The translations under genes were made by a program, and so were the position numbers. The notes beneath the pieces were generated by a model. That model ran no database searches. It was given only the letters and a program-made list of their open reading frames with translations, and was not told where the DNA came from. DNA of 64,000 bases, from assembly GCA_037954325.1 (NCBI GenBank), contig JBBMNZ010000015.1, forward strand, positions 7,224,501 to 7,288,500, read 5' to 3'. This document shows, piece after piece, positions 1 to 12,601 of this stretch. This DNA is from Fistularia commersonii. Lineage: Eukaryota > Chordata > Actinopteri > Syngnathiformes > Fistulariidae. Each line of letters opens with the position of its first letter. Position 1 is the stretch's first letter.

Positions 1-2988
1 TGACCACAAAGATGTAGTCACCATGTTGGCACAAGGATTCAGAGAGTGCCGTCGCCATATCCAGGTGAGGAATAAAACCGCACACGTGCACAAACACCCT
101 GGTTACACTCATGCACACTTATTGTCGCTACCTTCGACACCGGTTTCTCTGTGGTCCATAGGATGAAGCCTTGCTCCGGGGTTTCCTGGACACAACTCTC
201 TGCTCTCGTCTGGGGATCAGAATGCTGGCGACACACCATCTGGCCCTGCATGAAGACAATGTACGTGTCCGAGTCCTTTCTAACCCTGCCAGGGTTTTTG
301 TTGATATAAACTAATATCTAGAAGTAGTGTCTTCTGTAAGTTTTTTTTTTTTTTTTTTTGTAAATTTCTTCTCAGCCTATTTTGAAAAAAAAAAAAAAAA
401 TTAAAAGTACTAAATTTTGCTGTGATTTCAGGCCGACTTTGTCGGTATCATCTGCCGGCGCCTGTCTCCTAAAAAAATCATCGAAAAGTGGGTGGATTTT
501 GCCAGGTGAGTCGCTAGTCTGTTTTCTGATTACTGTCCAATGACTGTTGACTCAGAGGTCGTGTGATAACCGCCCGTAGCAGCAAATCGACAGTCGTATT
601 TGTTTGCATGTCAAACAACCCTCACGACACGGATAAAAGCACATCGGCGGCTCCTTTGTTTGTTTGACCTTTCACCTCTGGCAATGATAGGCGCTTGTGC
701 GAGCACCAGTATGGGAACGCACCCAGGGTCCGCATCAATGGCCACGTCGCAGCTCGCTTCCCCTTCATTCCTCTTCCACTGGACTACATCTTGCCTGAGC
801 TGCTCAAGAATGCCATGAGGTAACATTGCCATTGTTTCTACACTGCATAGAAGAGAAAAACAAATGAAAAAGACAAACAAACAAGAATTATTTGTCTCAA
901 AAAGGATTGACGTTGAGAATAAATTAGAAAGTTAGGGGAGGGAAAGCTGCAACTTGGAGGAATGAGTATCTGTTTAAGAAAGAGTGAAAGTTGATGATAC
1001 TATGGAGGGGGGCGAAAACTGTAAACAGGAAAAGTTTAGAATTCAGTGTGGAAAATTTAACAAAAATGGGCTTCACCGTGGTTAGCGCTTTTGCCTCACA
1101 GCAAGGACGTTAAGCTCCCAAGAGGGGGGCCCTTCCGTGTGGCGTTTGCATGATCTCCCCGTGTCTGCATGGGTTTCCTCACGGTTCTCAGGTTTCCTCC
1201 TACTGTCCAAAAACATGCTGTGGGTTTCTTGGAAACCCTAAATTACCCAGATGTGTGAAAGGTTGAATGTCTTTACATGCGGCCCTGTTGTTAAGCGGCA
1301 ACTGGTCCAGAGCGAACCCCACCTCTCGCCCAATGACAGTGGAGATAGTTTCCACCACCCCAGAGACCCTGAAGTGCAGGATAAGGTATAGGTAATGAAT
1401 GAAGTAACGAAAAATCATGAAATAAGATATTTTTTTAAAAACATTACAAGACCCAAGATTATTTTAAAAAGACCCCCCAAATATTAAAATTCTCACTCCT
1501 ACAAATTTGTAAACATTACAATGGAGTAAGGAGTCTTGAGTGCCTTATTCTGGAGTTTCAATTTCGAAAGTTTGAGAACGATGACAAGTTGTTCTACTGT
1601 CAAGAGATATCTAACTTCAAAAGGAAAAGCATAATAAAAGTGCTCGCCTGTGGAAGTTAAGAAAGAAATATTCCCATTTTCAAGGGAAAACGCACTGTGT
1701 GTCTTTCCCGCAGGGCGACGATGGAGAGCCACCTGGACACGCCATACAATGTGCCAGATATCGTCGTCACTATTGCAAACAACAACATGGACTTTGTCAT
1801 CAGGTGAGTGTTTAGCAGTTGCGTCCCAAGCGCCCCCTCGCCTGCTCACTCTCACAATGTGTCTCCCATCCAGGATCTCAGACCGCGGCGGTGGCATACC
1901 CCACCATATAATGGATAAAGTGATGGACTATCACTTCAGCACGGCGGAGGAGAGCGCACAAGACCCTCGGATGAGCAGTCTGTTCAACACCATCACCAAC
2001 AGCGGCAACCAGTCCAGTCCCATGCACGGGTGGGCGCGCAACACCACACAGCTGTATATACACAACCAGTACCAGTAAAAACAACAGATGAATAGTGTCA
2101 GTCAGTCAGCCAGATTTCTATATAAATTGCAAAATGACAACTGAGTTGTCTCATGACACATAGAGCAGGTCTGGACTACCCTCATGATTTACAGAAACCC
2201 AACATCCCGTTGTGAGCAAGCATTTGGCGACAGAGGCGAGGAAAAACTGCAGAAACCTCGGACAGATCTGAGCACAATACCGATCTCACACTAGCAATAA
2301 CAGTAGCACTAAGAGTTACATGGTCCTGGCTGACATGATACAATAATAGCTTTATTATTCCTAAAACAAGTAACAATGGCGGACGCCTTGCAGGACTGCT
2401 GCGGTAGCAGCCGCGACCCCATGGAACCTACGAAATGAGAGAGCCCAGGAACTTAGGAAAAGATATGAGGTTACTTTAATGCATTAATGAAGGGACAGAA
2501 GTGCAGACAGGATGGAAGGAGTGGGAGTAATGAGAGAAGTGCATCATGGGATGTCCCTCACCAGGGTAAGCTTATCGCAGTATAACAATGGGCCAGTCAA
2601 GCCCGACCAAGCTTTCTCAAAAATAATTTTTGTCAAGCCTATTCTCAAGCAAATACCTCTTCAGAGTATTTTAATCTGTTTATTAGAGTTGAGGGAATCT
2701 TTATTCTGAGATCATATTGTAAGGCTTGAGGATAGGGAAATCTGAGAACCTTGATTTACCAGTTTAACAATGTAATTGCAATAAGTCTGCAGGTCTGAAC
2801 AACAAGGTGAAAGTCTTGTCTGTGGCCGCTGTCCGTACTGCAGGTTTGGCTTCGGCCTGCCGACATCGAGGGCCTACGCCGAGTATCTGGGAGGGTCACT
2901 GTCCATCCAGTCCATGCAGGGGATCGGCACCGACGTTTACCTGCGGCTGAGACACATTGATGGCAAGGGCGAGAGCTTCAGGGTGTGA
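1..2988 (+). CDS. bckdk: Branched-chain alpha-ketoacid dehydrogenase kinase, 3' part (7 exons, 5' end outside window)
   Basis: Mitochondrial matrix kinase that phosphorylates and inactivates the E1-alpha subunit of the branched-chain ketoacid dehydrogenase complex, so restraining Leu/Ile/Val breakdown. Exons read by eye: 1-64, 162-260, 432-505, 691-819, 1714-1803, 1874-2029, 2844-2988. All internal junctions are GT-AG and phases agree, giving 251 residues to the TGA at 2986-2988; the human protein has about 412. Visible are the end of the helical domain (DHKDVVTMLA, RLGIRMLATHHLALHED) and the GHKL ATPase domain: N-box ELLKNAMR in exon 691-819, G1 box DRGGG in exon 1874-2029, and G2 box GFGFGLPTSRAYAEYLGG split across the last intron. 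The C-terminus HIDGKGESFRV matches BCKDK (human ends ESFRI, from memory) rather than PDK1-4. A more divergent stretch before PMHG (NTITNSGNQSS) is the ATP-lid region. Nothing looks broken. The N-terminus and targeting peptide are missing only because the window starts inside the gene. Confidence 0.95.
1067..1409 (+). repeat. tRNA-derived SINE-like dispersed repeat in a bckdk intron
   Basis: The head GTGGTTAGCGCTTTTGCCTC resembles a tRNA A-box region, and the body contains the phrases TTTGCATGATCTCCCC and GTCCAAAAACATGCTG seen in many fish dispersed repeats. It ends in GGATAAGGTATAGGTAATGAATGA. The second half is shared with the copy at 7040-7273 (both have GTCCAAAAAACAT-like and CATGC(G/T)GCCCTG phrases). 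The B box is degraded, so it is unlikely to be transcribed by Pol III. Family name not assigned. Confidence 0.6.
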
Positions 2989-3740
2989 TGGACCGCACCC
3001 TTTCTAGTCTCGGGCATGTCCCCTGGGCCCCCTCTTCCCTCCCCTTTCCTCCCCCCGCCTCACGGGACTGACTCTGCGACATGAGCGCTTGGGGATAAAA
3101 CGCGTTACAATTCAAAGAAGCTTAAGGACCTTCTTGTTTTTTGTTTTTTTTTTCCTCTTTTTCTCCCCCAACCTGAATCTTCAGGATGTGATGAAGTGGA
3201 TCATGACGAGTGGTTGAAAGTTAGGACTCATGACTTAAGAAGAAAAAAAAATAACTGCCAAATCCCAGAAGCTGAGTGAGATTCTGGACACGTTGCCTTC
3301 TTTGCATGTTTCCTTCCTGTTGCCTTCATCACTTCACTGACTCATTGTTCATTGTTTGTTTGTTTGTTTTTTTCCCCCAGACCATTTTTAGTGGTGATAA
3401 CAAACCAACTTTTTTTCCCTACAAAAAAACTCTAAAATGTCTCCAATTTCCTCAACATTTTTGCCCTGATTCCATTTTTTTTCCCCAATCATGGGCAAAA
3501 GTAATGAAAAGTTCTGAAATTACTGGCATCTGTTGAAAACAGTAATATAGATATTTAAAATAATTTTACCTAGGAATATATTGCTGTAAAAGTGAGAATA
3601 AATACCTCTGACATGCATGGATGCATGCGATGATTAAAAAAAAAAAACTGCAAGAATTTGAAAATAAAAAAAAAAAAATAATAAAACATCCAACGAAATG
3701 CACCTGGAAATTTTCAATAAACTTGAATTTTTTTCCTTTT
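2989..3740 (+). promoter_or_regulatory. bckdk: bckdk 3' UTR with two AATAAA poly(A) signals
   Basis: Sequence after the bckdk stop codon is pyrimidine-rich, then AT-rich. Two consensus AATAAA hexamers lie at 3597-3602 and 3716-3721. The distal one is followed by a T-rich downstream element (TTTTTTTCC..TTTTTTTATTTTA), which favours cleavage near 3735-3740. The exact 3' end is inferred. Confidence 0.55.
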
Positions 3741-6700
3741 TTTTATTTTACTGGAATATATAAAGACCTGGTCATTTTAGTCATGGAATGTCTTGTATAA
3801 ACATTTTTCTGAATCACACAGGTCTTTGAATTCCACTAACCACATACATTATCTGAAGTATTCACTCGCTTTTTTTTCTCTGTTTCAGCTGTTCTTTTCT
3901 ATTTTTTTTTTTGTCAGTTATTTCAAGTTTGCAGTGTTTTTTGACATTTTCATTGAAGGATGTTTCTTCTGCCTGAAGCAAGACTGTTGGTTTTTGGTTT
4001 ACTCAATCAGACAACATAATACCTAACCCCCCTTTTTTGGGCTTTTCCTATTTCTTCCAATTGCAGCATAAAAACACTGTTGTTTATTCAGCTAAATTCT
4101 CTATAAGGTTACAAAGCTAAATCCACACAGCAACCTGATTTCAAAAGGTTGTAGATAAGGAGTTTTTCAGAATCAAAATAATAATAAAATAATAATAAAA
4201 TCAAAATCTTCATGTACAGTGTGAATTTAAAAAGCCATAATGAAACTCACATGCACGCATAGAGCAAAAAAAATAGTATTTTACAAAAAAATACGATTTA
4301 CGTAAAATACGATTTTGTTACTAATTTTGTGGCACTTTGTTTATTTCAAATCTTTGATAATTTAGACATTTTTCTGAGGAATATTGTCTTTCCCAGTTAT
4401 TCACAATTCTCAGATATTCACAATTTTTATGCGGATCATCATAGCATCACATTAGCCTGATTTGTTCAATAAAAGATAATTATATCAAATTATTGAGGAA
4501 TAAGTTGAAAGAGATCAAGCCACAGAAAACCGAAATGTTATTTAAATTGTGAAGAGATGGCCTCTAAATGTTTAATATATTTGCTGGTGACCACAGTGAT
4601 CCAGTTTTTTTTAGTTCCTGGAAATATGTTTTCTTTCACTTCAAATGTAACATTTATGTCCTGTATGTTTCTGGAAATTAATGAGTAATGAGGATGGGAC
4701 AGAACACTTTTTAGAGAATTTCGAATGTTCAAAACACCTTTTGTTTAATCTGAGATATGACCTAGATACGTTTTACAAATTCTCTATAAAATTTGCCCTT
4801 TTTTTTTTTTTTTTAATATACTTCTTTAAGGTTCTACCACATTTTGTATTATTCAGATTTTCACCTTGTCAGTATAAATGACTTCAGTAGCAGAAACGAT
4901 CTTTTTAAAACAGTAACAAGTGAATTTCTTTATTTAAAAAGAAAAAAAGCAATTTGAGTTTTGAATGTTGTTGAAGAAGGTGTCAATCATGTCCTTTGTA
5001 TATGAAAATTTTTGGATGTTGAGGGAGAAGTCCAGCATTATCAAGCTGACTGCCCTCTGCTGGCAGACACAGGGGACGTTCAGACTGATGTAGTTACTGA
5101 AATGTGCATTAAATGTAAACTCACTTCTATTGTTCGGGTTTTTGTAATATTTTCAGAAAATGACATCATTGCAATACAGACTGGACTGATTTTTTTTTTT
5201 TTTTTTTTTGACTGAGGAAAATACATTCAGACATTTAACTTTTTTGAGTCTTGTCATTATTTAATTTGCAGGAAAACAGGCAGCAAAATAAGCCAGGGTG
5301 GAAAAGTACAGTTTTTTGCTTGTATAATCAGAGATATTATGAGCAACCCCCCCCACCCTCTAATAAACCCAATTATGGCAACCCAATGCTATTCTCTTGA
5401 CCCCTTCAGTTTGAAGGTTGCTGTGAAGGATGCGTGCCAATGTGTCCTGTGAGGGAAAACACTGGACTTCCTGCAGCTTCTGATGGTTGCTGCCTTGCAT
5501 GGCGATCTTGTCACCATCTTTGTGAATAATCCGGTCTAAAGCGCTTTGAAAACCAAAGGTGATAAATGCACAAGTAAGCTGTGATCATAAATATTAGCAG
5601 TGTGTTGAAAAATTTGAAGCTCAAAATTCCTATTATTTCCATACATTGGGAACTCCGCATGTTATCTTCTAAACCAAAACATGAACAAAAATGTATCAAT
5701 TTTTTTAATTACAGAAAATAAGGCAAATTACTTGGCCTATTTGGCTGTTCAAAAAAAAGTAGCGCCTTCATTTTTCTTAGCAAGCTCCAATATTTACTGT
5801 ATTAACTGAGAAAAAAAAATAGATTTTCTGTATATTACTAAACCTATATTTAGTTGTATAACCGCTATTTCTGTGAACTCACCACTGTCTTGTACACCTT
5901 TTCTTTCATTCTGGCTGATAGACTTCTATTGCATAGTACCTCTGACACTTTTCTCCACCTATTCCAACCTGCTTGAACCCATCTCTTCACCTCTTTTTCA
6001 CACTCTCAGCTGATCAACATTTTAATCGAAGTATGCTATTCTTCCAAACATTGTCTGTAACCCATGTGCTGGCCTTATCCTCAAACAGGGGCCACATGAT
6101 TTACACCTATTTTTTCACAGGATAAATAAACTCACCAATTGTACGCCACTCATCTATTTTTTTGAACGGCCATATCAATATTAATTTTCCTTTATTTTCT
6201 TTAAAGTCATTTAAAAAATTGAGACATTTCTCCATGATTTGATTTAGAATATAATGTGCAGGGTTCCCAAAGTGTTTTTTGAACCCAACTGTAAATGGAG
6301 ATCATATCAAATTTGTATATGCGTCATAATGATAATAATAAAATAATAATAATTCTGCATTACCTTATCAGGTTTGATCAGATTTACTAATTTGTATGTG
6401 TTAAAAAGATTAAGAGACCGTGTTAGCCTTTAAAAGCAGCTTCCTACTGCTGGTCCTCAGAAAGAATACTTCACGTGGCTTTCAGCGCTCAAGTCTCTTG
6501 GGGAAGAACCCCCTCTCCCTCTTCCCCCCGACGCCAAATATTTACACAGTGAAGTGCAAGTTCATAGAGGCTGCATGTGAAATCATAGCGGTGAGAGGAA
6601 ACGCCCTATGATATTGTAAAAGAAAAAAAAAATTTTTTCAAAAATGAAAAATGGTTATGTTTGTCATTTTTTTAATTAAAAAATCTATAACTTGAATTTT

Positions 6701-7039
6701 TTCCACTCTGACATCTGACATTTTAATTTTTCAGATTTTTTTTGTTTCTGCAGAACTATAATTGTTTTTTGTTTTTTTTTACTGCAAACAGACTCACAAG
6801 AATTAACAATTAAAAATATCAAGCTAAAGGTGGTGAGTGACAAAGAAGTCCCCAAGAAATGAGGCATGAACAAATAAACAAATACAGTTGGTTTTTTTTT
6901 GTGTTCCAGTTTTCCTGCTCAAATTGATGCATTCCTGATCTGCTTTGTGGTGTATTTCCTGCTGTTGTTGCTAATTTAAGCCTTATATAAAATACCAGTA
7001 ATATTAGTAAAAAAAAAACAAAAAACAGAGCAACATGGT
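3741..7039. other. AT-rich intergenic DNA between bckdk and orai2
   Basis: No coding exon was recognised on either strand. Open frames here are short, AT-driven and lack family similarity. Mono-A/T tracts are frequent. The only specific element seen is the CTCF-type motif at 5049-5063. Confidence 0.6.
5049..5063 (-). promoter_or_regulatory. CTCF-type binding motif
   Basis: ACTGCCCTCTGCTGG on the + strand reads CCAGCAGAGGGCAGT on the - strand. This fits the vertebrate CTCF core consensus CCASYAGRKGGCRSY at every position. It lies in otherwise featureless intergenic DNA about 1.3 kb downstream of bckdk. Motif only; occupancy is unknown. Confidence 0.5.
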
Positions 7040-7273
7040 GTTCTGGTCGTTGGCGCTTTTAATTCCCAACGGAGCTTGGAGTTTCCATTTTCTCCCACCA
7101 TATCCTCTGGTTTCCTTCCACAGTCCAAAAAACATACAGCAGGTTAATCGAAAAGATTGGTAAACTGAGAGAATGAATGGTTGTATGACTCTACATGCTG
7201 CCCTGAGTTGGACCGGTGATCGGTCCAAGGTGAACCCTGCATCTCACCCAATGTGAATGAATGAATGAATGAA
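7040..7273 (+). repeat. Truncated SINE-like repeat with (GAAT)n tail
   Basis: Second, more degraded copy of the repeat at 1067-1409. It shares TTTCCTTCCACAGTCCAAAA, the AGGTTAAT phrase, the CATGCTGCCCTG phrase and CATCTCACCCAATG. It ends in a simple GAAT tail at about 7253-7273. The tRNA-like head is barely recognisable. Confidence 0.55.
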
Positions 7274-7399
7274 AATCTTTCAAACAGAATTTGTAATGTT
7301 TTTTTGCTTACAAAAAATGCATAATGTGTATAATATACTGTATGAGTATATATAAATATATATATACAATTTCATTATTTCATAATCCATATTGCATGT

Positions 7400-7630
7400 C
7401 CTGCAGAAAAATAAGCTGGCAAGGGAAAACTGGGTCAAAATTCTTTAATCTTCACGGGTGGTCTTCTGACCTGCGCTATACCCCCGACAACATAGCTCCT
7501 AGGATCACTGGGACACACAAACCCCTCCACCACGATAAGGTCGCAGCTTTTATAAAATGTTTTTGTGACGCGGGAGAACTAAGCAGGTGTTTTCCGAACA
7601 GTGGCGACCCCTGAAGGAAAAAGCCGAAAG
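7400..7630 (+). repeat. Probable dispersed repeat fragment
   Basis: This block has a more balanced base composition than its AT-rich flanks and ends in CAGTGGCGACCCCTGAAGG plus an AAGCCGAAAGGAG tail, a phrase that recurs at ends of fish interspersed repeats (from memory). A 96-codon open frame across it (7324-7614) has no recognised family and is not called as a gene. Confidence 0.3.
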
Positions 7631-7639
7631 GAGAAGATT

Positions 7640-9560
7640 TGTGTGGTTGTCCAGATGAGCAGCCATGTCTTGGCCTGTCCTTTTAATTTCTCTGTTTAGT
7701 AGCTCTGTGCTGGTACTGTTGAAATGTAGGTTGCTATAGATTTACAATAATGACAAGTGCTATATTTACAAGTAACTTAGTGTGCAAATCATGTGAATCT
7801 CACTTGTGTTCTTGCAGTTCCTAAATTTGCTATTTTAACCTAAATCTGTCCTGCGAGCATCAACTTATCTGGATGAGATGTGAATTACCATGGCAGAGTA
7901 CACTTCTTGAGGGGGGCCTGGCAGCAAAATATTTGCATTTAAAGCAACAGACATAGAAAACAGCTTGATCAAAGTAGGACTGAAGATGGTGGAGCCCTAT
8001 CCAGTATAACTCCACATAGTCGGTCGCATTTCAGTCCCATTTTGTCGGTGGCATCTGACATACAGTCGCTTCAAAAATGTCTATCCTAGTTGTCGAACAG
8101 TCCAAGGATCAAGAAGGTCAGAAATGCAAACGCAATCATCAGAAAAAAAAAAAAGAATAGCCGTGCAGTGTCAGTTGCATGCAATCTGGTAAAAATCAGA
8201 ACAAGCTCTGTGTGACAAATGTGTTATATTAGCAGACAAATCTTTGATGAGCCACTGAGATTCTGGGCAGGCAAATACTGTTGAATTCCCGACTCTTTTT
8301 CAAGCACATTGCTCCTATGACTTATGTGAGTTTGTGTGTTTTACGAGACCATCAGCAAAAGGTTTCCGTGTCAGAAAATGAGCCGAGCATCCTCATAGCT
8401 GGGTTGTCATCATTCTGTTCATGCCATTCTTTCATCACTGTATCATCATTGTCAGTCAAATATACACACGTCCTATTGACTTCTATGCATTTTTCACCGA
8501 CAGCGAAGTCTTCTGCGCTCACTTGCGTTTCTTTGGCTCTGAAACTTTTGGTTACCCATGGGAAACTTCTATTTTTTTTAATCAATGTTGTTCCGTCGGG
8601 AGGCTGCCATTTTAAGGACAGTTTCTCCCACTGGTCTTAAAATGAAGGCATAAGAAACAGTCAGGAATCAAATGTGGGCCGTATTCTGTTATACAGTTAT
8701 AATTTGAATTGGAAATAGACCAAGAATTGCCGTTGGCCAGCAGGCCGCAGTTTGTACATCCTTGGGTTACAGTAAAAGACAGTGAGTGGCATTTCAAGCA
8801 ATGTTGTGAATCTCAGAAAAATAAATGTATGAATGAAACTGCTCCTTTAAAGCAATTGAGACCAACAATATTCTGAAAACAGTAATGTAACTTCACTGCA
8901 ATATTTCTGTGACAGAAACATTTTCATTCAACACACTACAAAACATATTTTGAAATGAAAACATTGTCATGGGTTAAAACTAGCGTGACATCCAAATATA
9001 GCAAGAGATTGTTTTGTTTTGTTTTATTTTTACTCCACTCTTATACAATAAAAACATAATTGAATAACCATTGTCAGTTCAAATCGCTATGTTTTATTCC
9101 TTACTTGGAAAAAAAAAAAACAATTTAATGAGGAATGATCAAGTTAGTAGTGCTATTTTTTGCTATATCTTTTTATTTTTTGTCTTTCTGTTCTGAAAAT
9201 ACCTCCATGATATTTTGCTTCGGTTACGCAGTGAGTCATACCATTGGTCAGAGAGAAAGCCAGAAGTGCTTTAATTGCAAAAAAAAAAAAAATCATTTTA
9301 GTTCATATAGGGAGCTTTTTTCCTTTCCTTTGGGCTGTTAACAATAACAATATCTCTGTATCATCCTCTCCAACAACAACTAACTTCATGTCCCCTTTAA
9401 TTACATCCATAAATGTATTTACTTCATTCAGGGAGTGGTCCTTAGTATATGACGTCCAGCCTCTTGGCAAACTTTTACATTATAAATGACAATATCATTG
9501 ACGTTTTTTGAAGCCACCGCTGTAAAAAATAAAAATTAGATGTTTTCTGTGTTATTATGA
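7640..9560. other. Intergenic DNA without recognised features
   Basis: AT-rich single-copy-looking sequence. Several 60-120-codon open frames occur on both strands around 8281-8800 and overlap each other, as expected of non-coding DNA. None shows a domain, splice context or compositional bias supporting a gene. Confidence 0.5.
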
Positions 9561-9568
9561 CTTGTAAT

Positions 9569-10300
9569 CAGCGGCGGGCTGTGCATTTCACACCTAGGCC
9601 TTCAGTAGTGCTACATTTATCAATCCACCCCTCAAAAACTGCTTTAAAACCCATCTTATTATGCAGTTAGCGGACTGAAAGTGCCAAACAAATCCTTTCC
9701 CTCGCTGCAACAGTCCAGCTAGCTTCGGCAGTGTCCTTAGTTGTTGAAGAGCCTATCTAAGCCAAGTCCAGCTTTTCTTGAAACGTCCATCTTGAAAATG
9801 GTTTCGCCAATAAATCTGGAACCACATCCATTTCTTCTCTTCCTTCAGCCGTCATGGGTTGACAAAATAGCTATTATATAAATGCTTGCTACAGAGGCGG
9901 CCTGCTAGCTCTGGCTAGTACGCTCTCTGACTATCCAATCAAAGGGCGTGTGACACGCTGACGTTACCACAGCCTTCTAGAAGGCCTTGGTGTCGCAACT
10001 CAAAATCCGATTAGTTGAAACAAGACTTATTTTTTGCGAGAGCACCTGGGAACCTGATTCTTTAACTTTGACCCTGTGTGGCAAAAATAATGGCTGAAAT
10101 GTGATTGGTTAAATGCTTTAGTATGACAATACATGTCTGGAAGCAGCACAGCCAAGGAAAAAGCTATGAAAGGAAGCGGAAGGAACATTCGGAATTATTT
10201 TATAAGTATTCACGGACGAAATGTAATTAAAATCAGTCTGTTGTTCAGATATTTTTAGGCCAGCAGAGAAGGCTTTGCAGGCCGTGACAGTCCACAACCG
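9569..10300. mobile_element. Non-autonomous hAT-type DNA transposon, 732 bp
   Basis: The left end CAGCGGCGGGCTGTGCATTT and the degraded right end (GCAGGCCGTGACAGTCCACAACCG) are imperfect inverted repeats of the CAG(N)GGCGGGC.GTGCATTT type common in fish hAT elements. Flanking octamers CTTGTAAT (9561-9568) and ATTGTAAT (10301-10308) agree at 7 of 8 positions, as expected for an old 8-bp hAT target duplication. No transposase frame was seen. It sits about 100 bp upstream of the CpG-rich orai2 promoter block. Confidence 0.6.
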
Positions 10301-10379
10301 ATTGTAATATATACCAAATTTTACTTACTTATGAAAATCATACACATCTTGACGTGCTTTTATTTTGAAGGTATCTCGT

Positions 10380-10740
10380 CCAATCCGGAAGTTTGACACC
10401 AGCACTTTTAATTTCCGCATCCCGGGTCCTCTTGAGAAGAGACGGGTAGTAAAGCGAACAACCTCCCGGGTAGACTTCCCTCTCTGTGGGGAAGAAAATC
10501 AGCACTAAATTGCGTTAAAATGGAAAAGAAATGCGTAAAGTGAGACTCAGACGCCGTGGCAGAATTTTACGGTTCTCTCGACAGACGCGGTTGAAAGGCG
10601 GAAGTTGTCCCTCCTCCCTCCCCGACACAGTCGCTCTGGTTCGCTCCAGGACCGTGTTGATTTTCGTCCGGTTGTTAGTATAAAGAAGAAAACCATTTTG
10701 GAGGCTGAGTCGGTGTTTCAAGAGGCACCGCGGCAGGAAG
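10380..10740 (+). promoter_or_regulatory. orai2: CpG-rich orai2 promoter and 5' UTR exon 1
   Basis: CpG density rises sharply here relative to the flanks (CGG, CCGG, GACGCGG, ACCGCGGC), and CCCGGG-type GC clusters lie near 10420-10470. The block ends in GGCAGGAAG|GTATGA, a good splice donor at 10740/10741. The next usable acceptor is TTTTTTAATTTAG at 12457, giving a non-coding first exon and a 1.7-kb intron (10741-12457) in which I recognise nothing. The transcription start is not defined by the sequence alone. Confidence 0.5.
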
Positions 10741-12545
10741 GTATGAATAAATATTTTTAATAACGAAATGTTGCTAACCGCTGCTGACGGGAATGATGCT
10801 GGTTTGTTAGCTTACTAAGTTAGCCTAGCCGGAAGGGGATACGCCGCGAACGTCGCATCGTTTTCTTTAGTTTTTTATTTTTCTGGTTGTAAGCTAATTA
10901 AATATCCGCAGTTCTGTCCCACCCCGCTCTATTTGGAGATAAAAACGGCAGTTTGTACTGTTTTTATTTCAACCTTATCCGGTTAAATGAATCCCCATAC
11001 GGAGTCCAAATATAGGGAGACGTAAAGAATCGCTTGTCATCAGTTTCCCTCTCAATGTGCGCCGCCTTTTATTTTTAAATAGTAAAGTGAATATGCTCGG
11101 TCTTTTGTTAAATGTAAATGTGTTCTATTTGATAAAGACGTTTTATCAGTTATTTTCTTATTCACAATCATGGATTCCGTTAATTTTACTGCGTACCGAT
11201 TTTAATATTTTCAAAAAGATTTTCCTGTATGTATATAATCAGACATTAGATGATAGTAGGGAGTAGTTCTTTTCTCTCAAATTTTGAAACGATGTTTCTT
11301 GATTATTAAAATTAAGTAGTAAAAAGTGGTAATGTTGTTTTTTATTTGTATAGCTCCATATGAAAAAAGTCATTGGTTATGAAAATCAACAAGTTCACAT
11401 ACCAAAGTTTTTATTTTGTTACATCTTGCGTTTTGCAGGTCTACCAGTGTAATTGTTATTCCTAATCAAAAGAGAGATTTAGATGTCAATTAATTTAATT
11501 GGACCAAACTGGTCTTCTGACATTTTAGTGTTGAAGGCAAAGGACAGATTCTGCTTTTAAATCCCCTTTTTATTTATAGAACCTGTTTGGTGCAAATATG
11601 TGCCATTTTGTGCAGAGAGGTAGGATTGAAGATGTGAAAATTATCTTTATTGGGCCTTTTAGCAAGAACACACTCTGTAAATACAGTAGTCTTACATGAA
11701 TATTTCTGTGTATTATCTTTTCCTATTATCCTTTGAGGCTGTTTGACAGCCATCAAGAGATTTATTTCAGGTCCCTTTTTAGCCTTTGAGTCTTTTTGAG
11801 TCATTTCACCCCGTGCTGACATTTCCTGTGTATATGTATAATAATGATAATAATATTTCTTGATATCATAGGAACATTCCTACAGTCTTTCTCAAAAGTT
11901 TTCCTTCCCATGTCATAATTGGCTTTCTGCCAGCGACAGACTGAAGAAAAACATCATTTGGTGACTTGAAGACCTTCAGGATAAAGTTGACTGAGGGCTG
12001 TGAGAACATCTGCGGTTTCCCATAAAAGGATGAGTCAATATATGAAGACAGAAGGCAATAGGAAATATCACAGTCCGACTAATACTGCATTTAATGGCCA
12101 TGATTAAAAAGCCTTCATCAATCCTCTCTCTATTAAACATTCACATCAACAAAAGTTAAAATGTACCGCAGTGATAAATGGTTGTTTTTCAGTGCTAGCG
12201 TTTGTTACTTTGGGTGTAATGCTGTAAAATGTCAAATGTATTCTTCTGATTGTTATGATATGAGTTCAAGTAGTGTGATCCTCCTCAAATAACTCCTCAA
12301 ATTCCAAAAAAGGATGATAAACACATTGTCAAGTGTTCTTGGTTAATCATTTGCTGCTGGTTTTAGGATAGCTTTGGGGGGATTGCACATTTCTTATAGA
12401 AGCAATCAAAACCAATAAAGACCCAAGTTAACCTTTATGTTTTGTTTTTTAATTTAGAAAACTTTTATCAGTCAGAATCACTCTGTGTCCCACAACATTG
12501 GGCATTTGTTGCAAGGGGAACTCTTATCATACCGCTCATTATTTC

Positions 12546-12569
12546 ATGATGCTTCCACGAAGCAGGTAG
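12546..12569 (+). promoter_or_regulatory. orai2: Short upstream ORF in the orai2 leader
   Basis: If the exon starts at 12458, its leader contains tandem ATGs at 12546 and 12549, in one frame, followed by TAG after seven codons (MMLPRSR). This frame differs from that of the ORAI2 start at 12602, 32 bases downstream. Such a uORF could dampen translation; this is inference. Confidence 0.35.
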
Positions 12570-12601
12570 TAAAGCCTCCCAGCCCCCTTTCTCAAGGAGC
12601 C

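Noticed and set aside
12485..12601. N-terminal extension of ORAI2 from an upstream GTG
   Set aside because: The frame is open, but the codon is GTG, the extra 39 residues have no ORAI similarity, and MSELNVP matches the family start.
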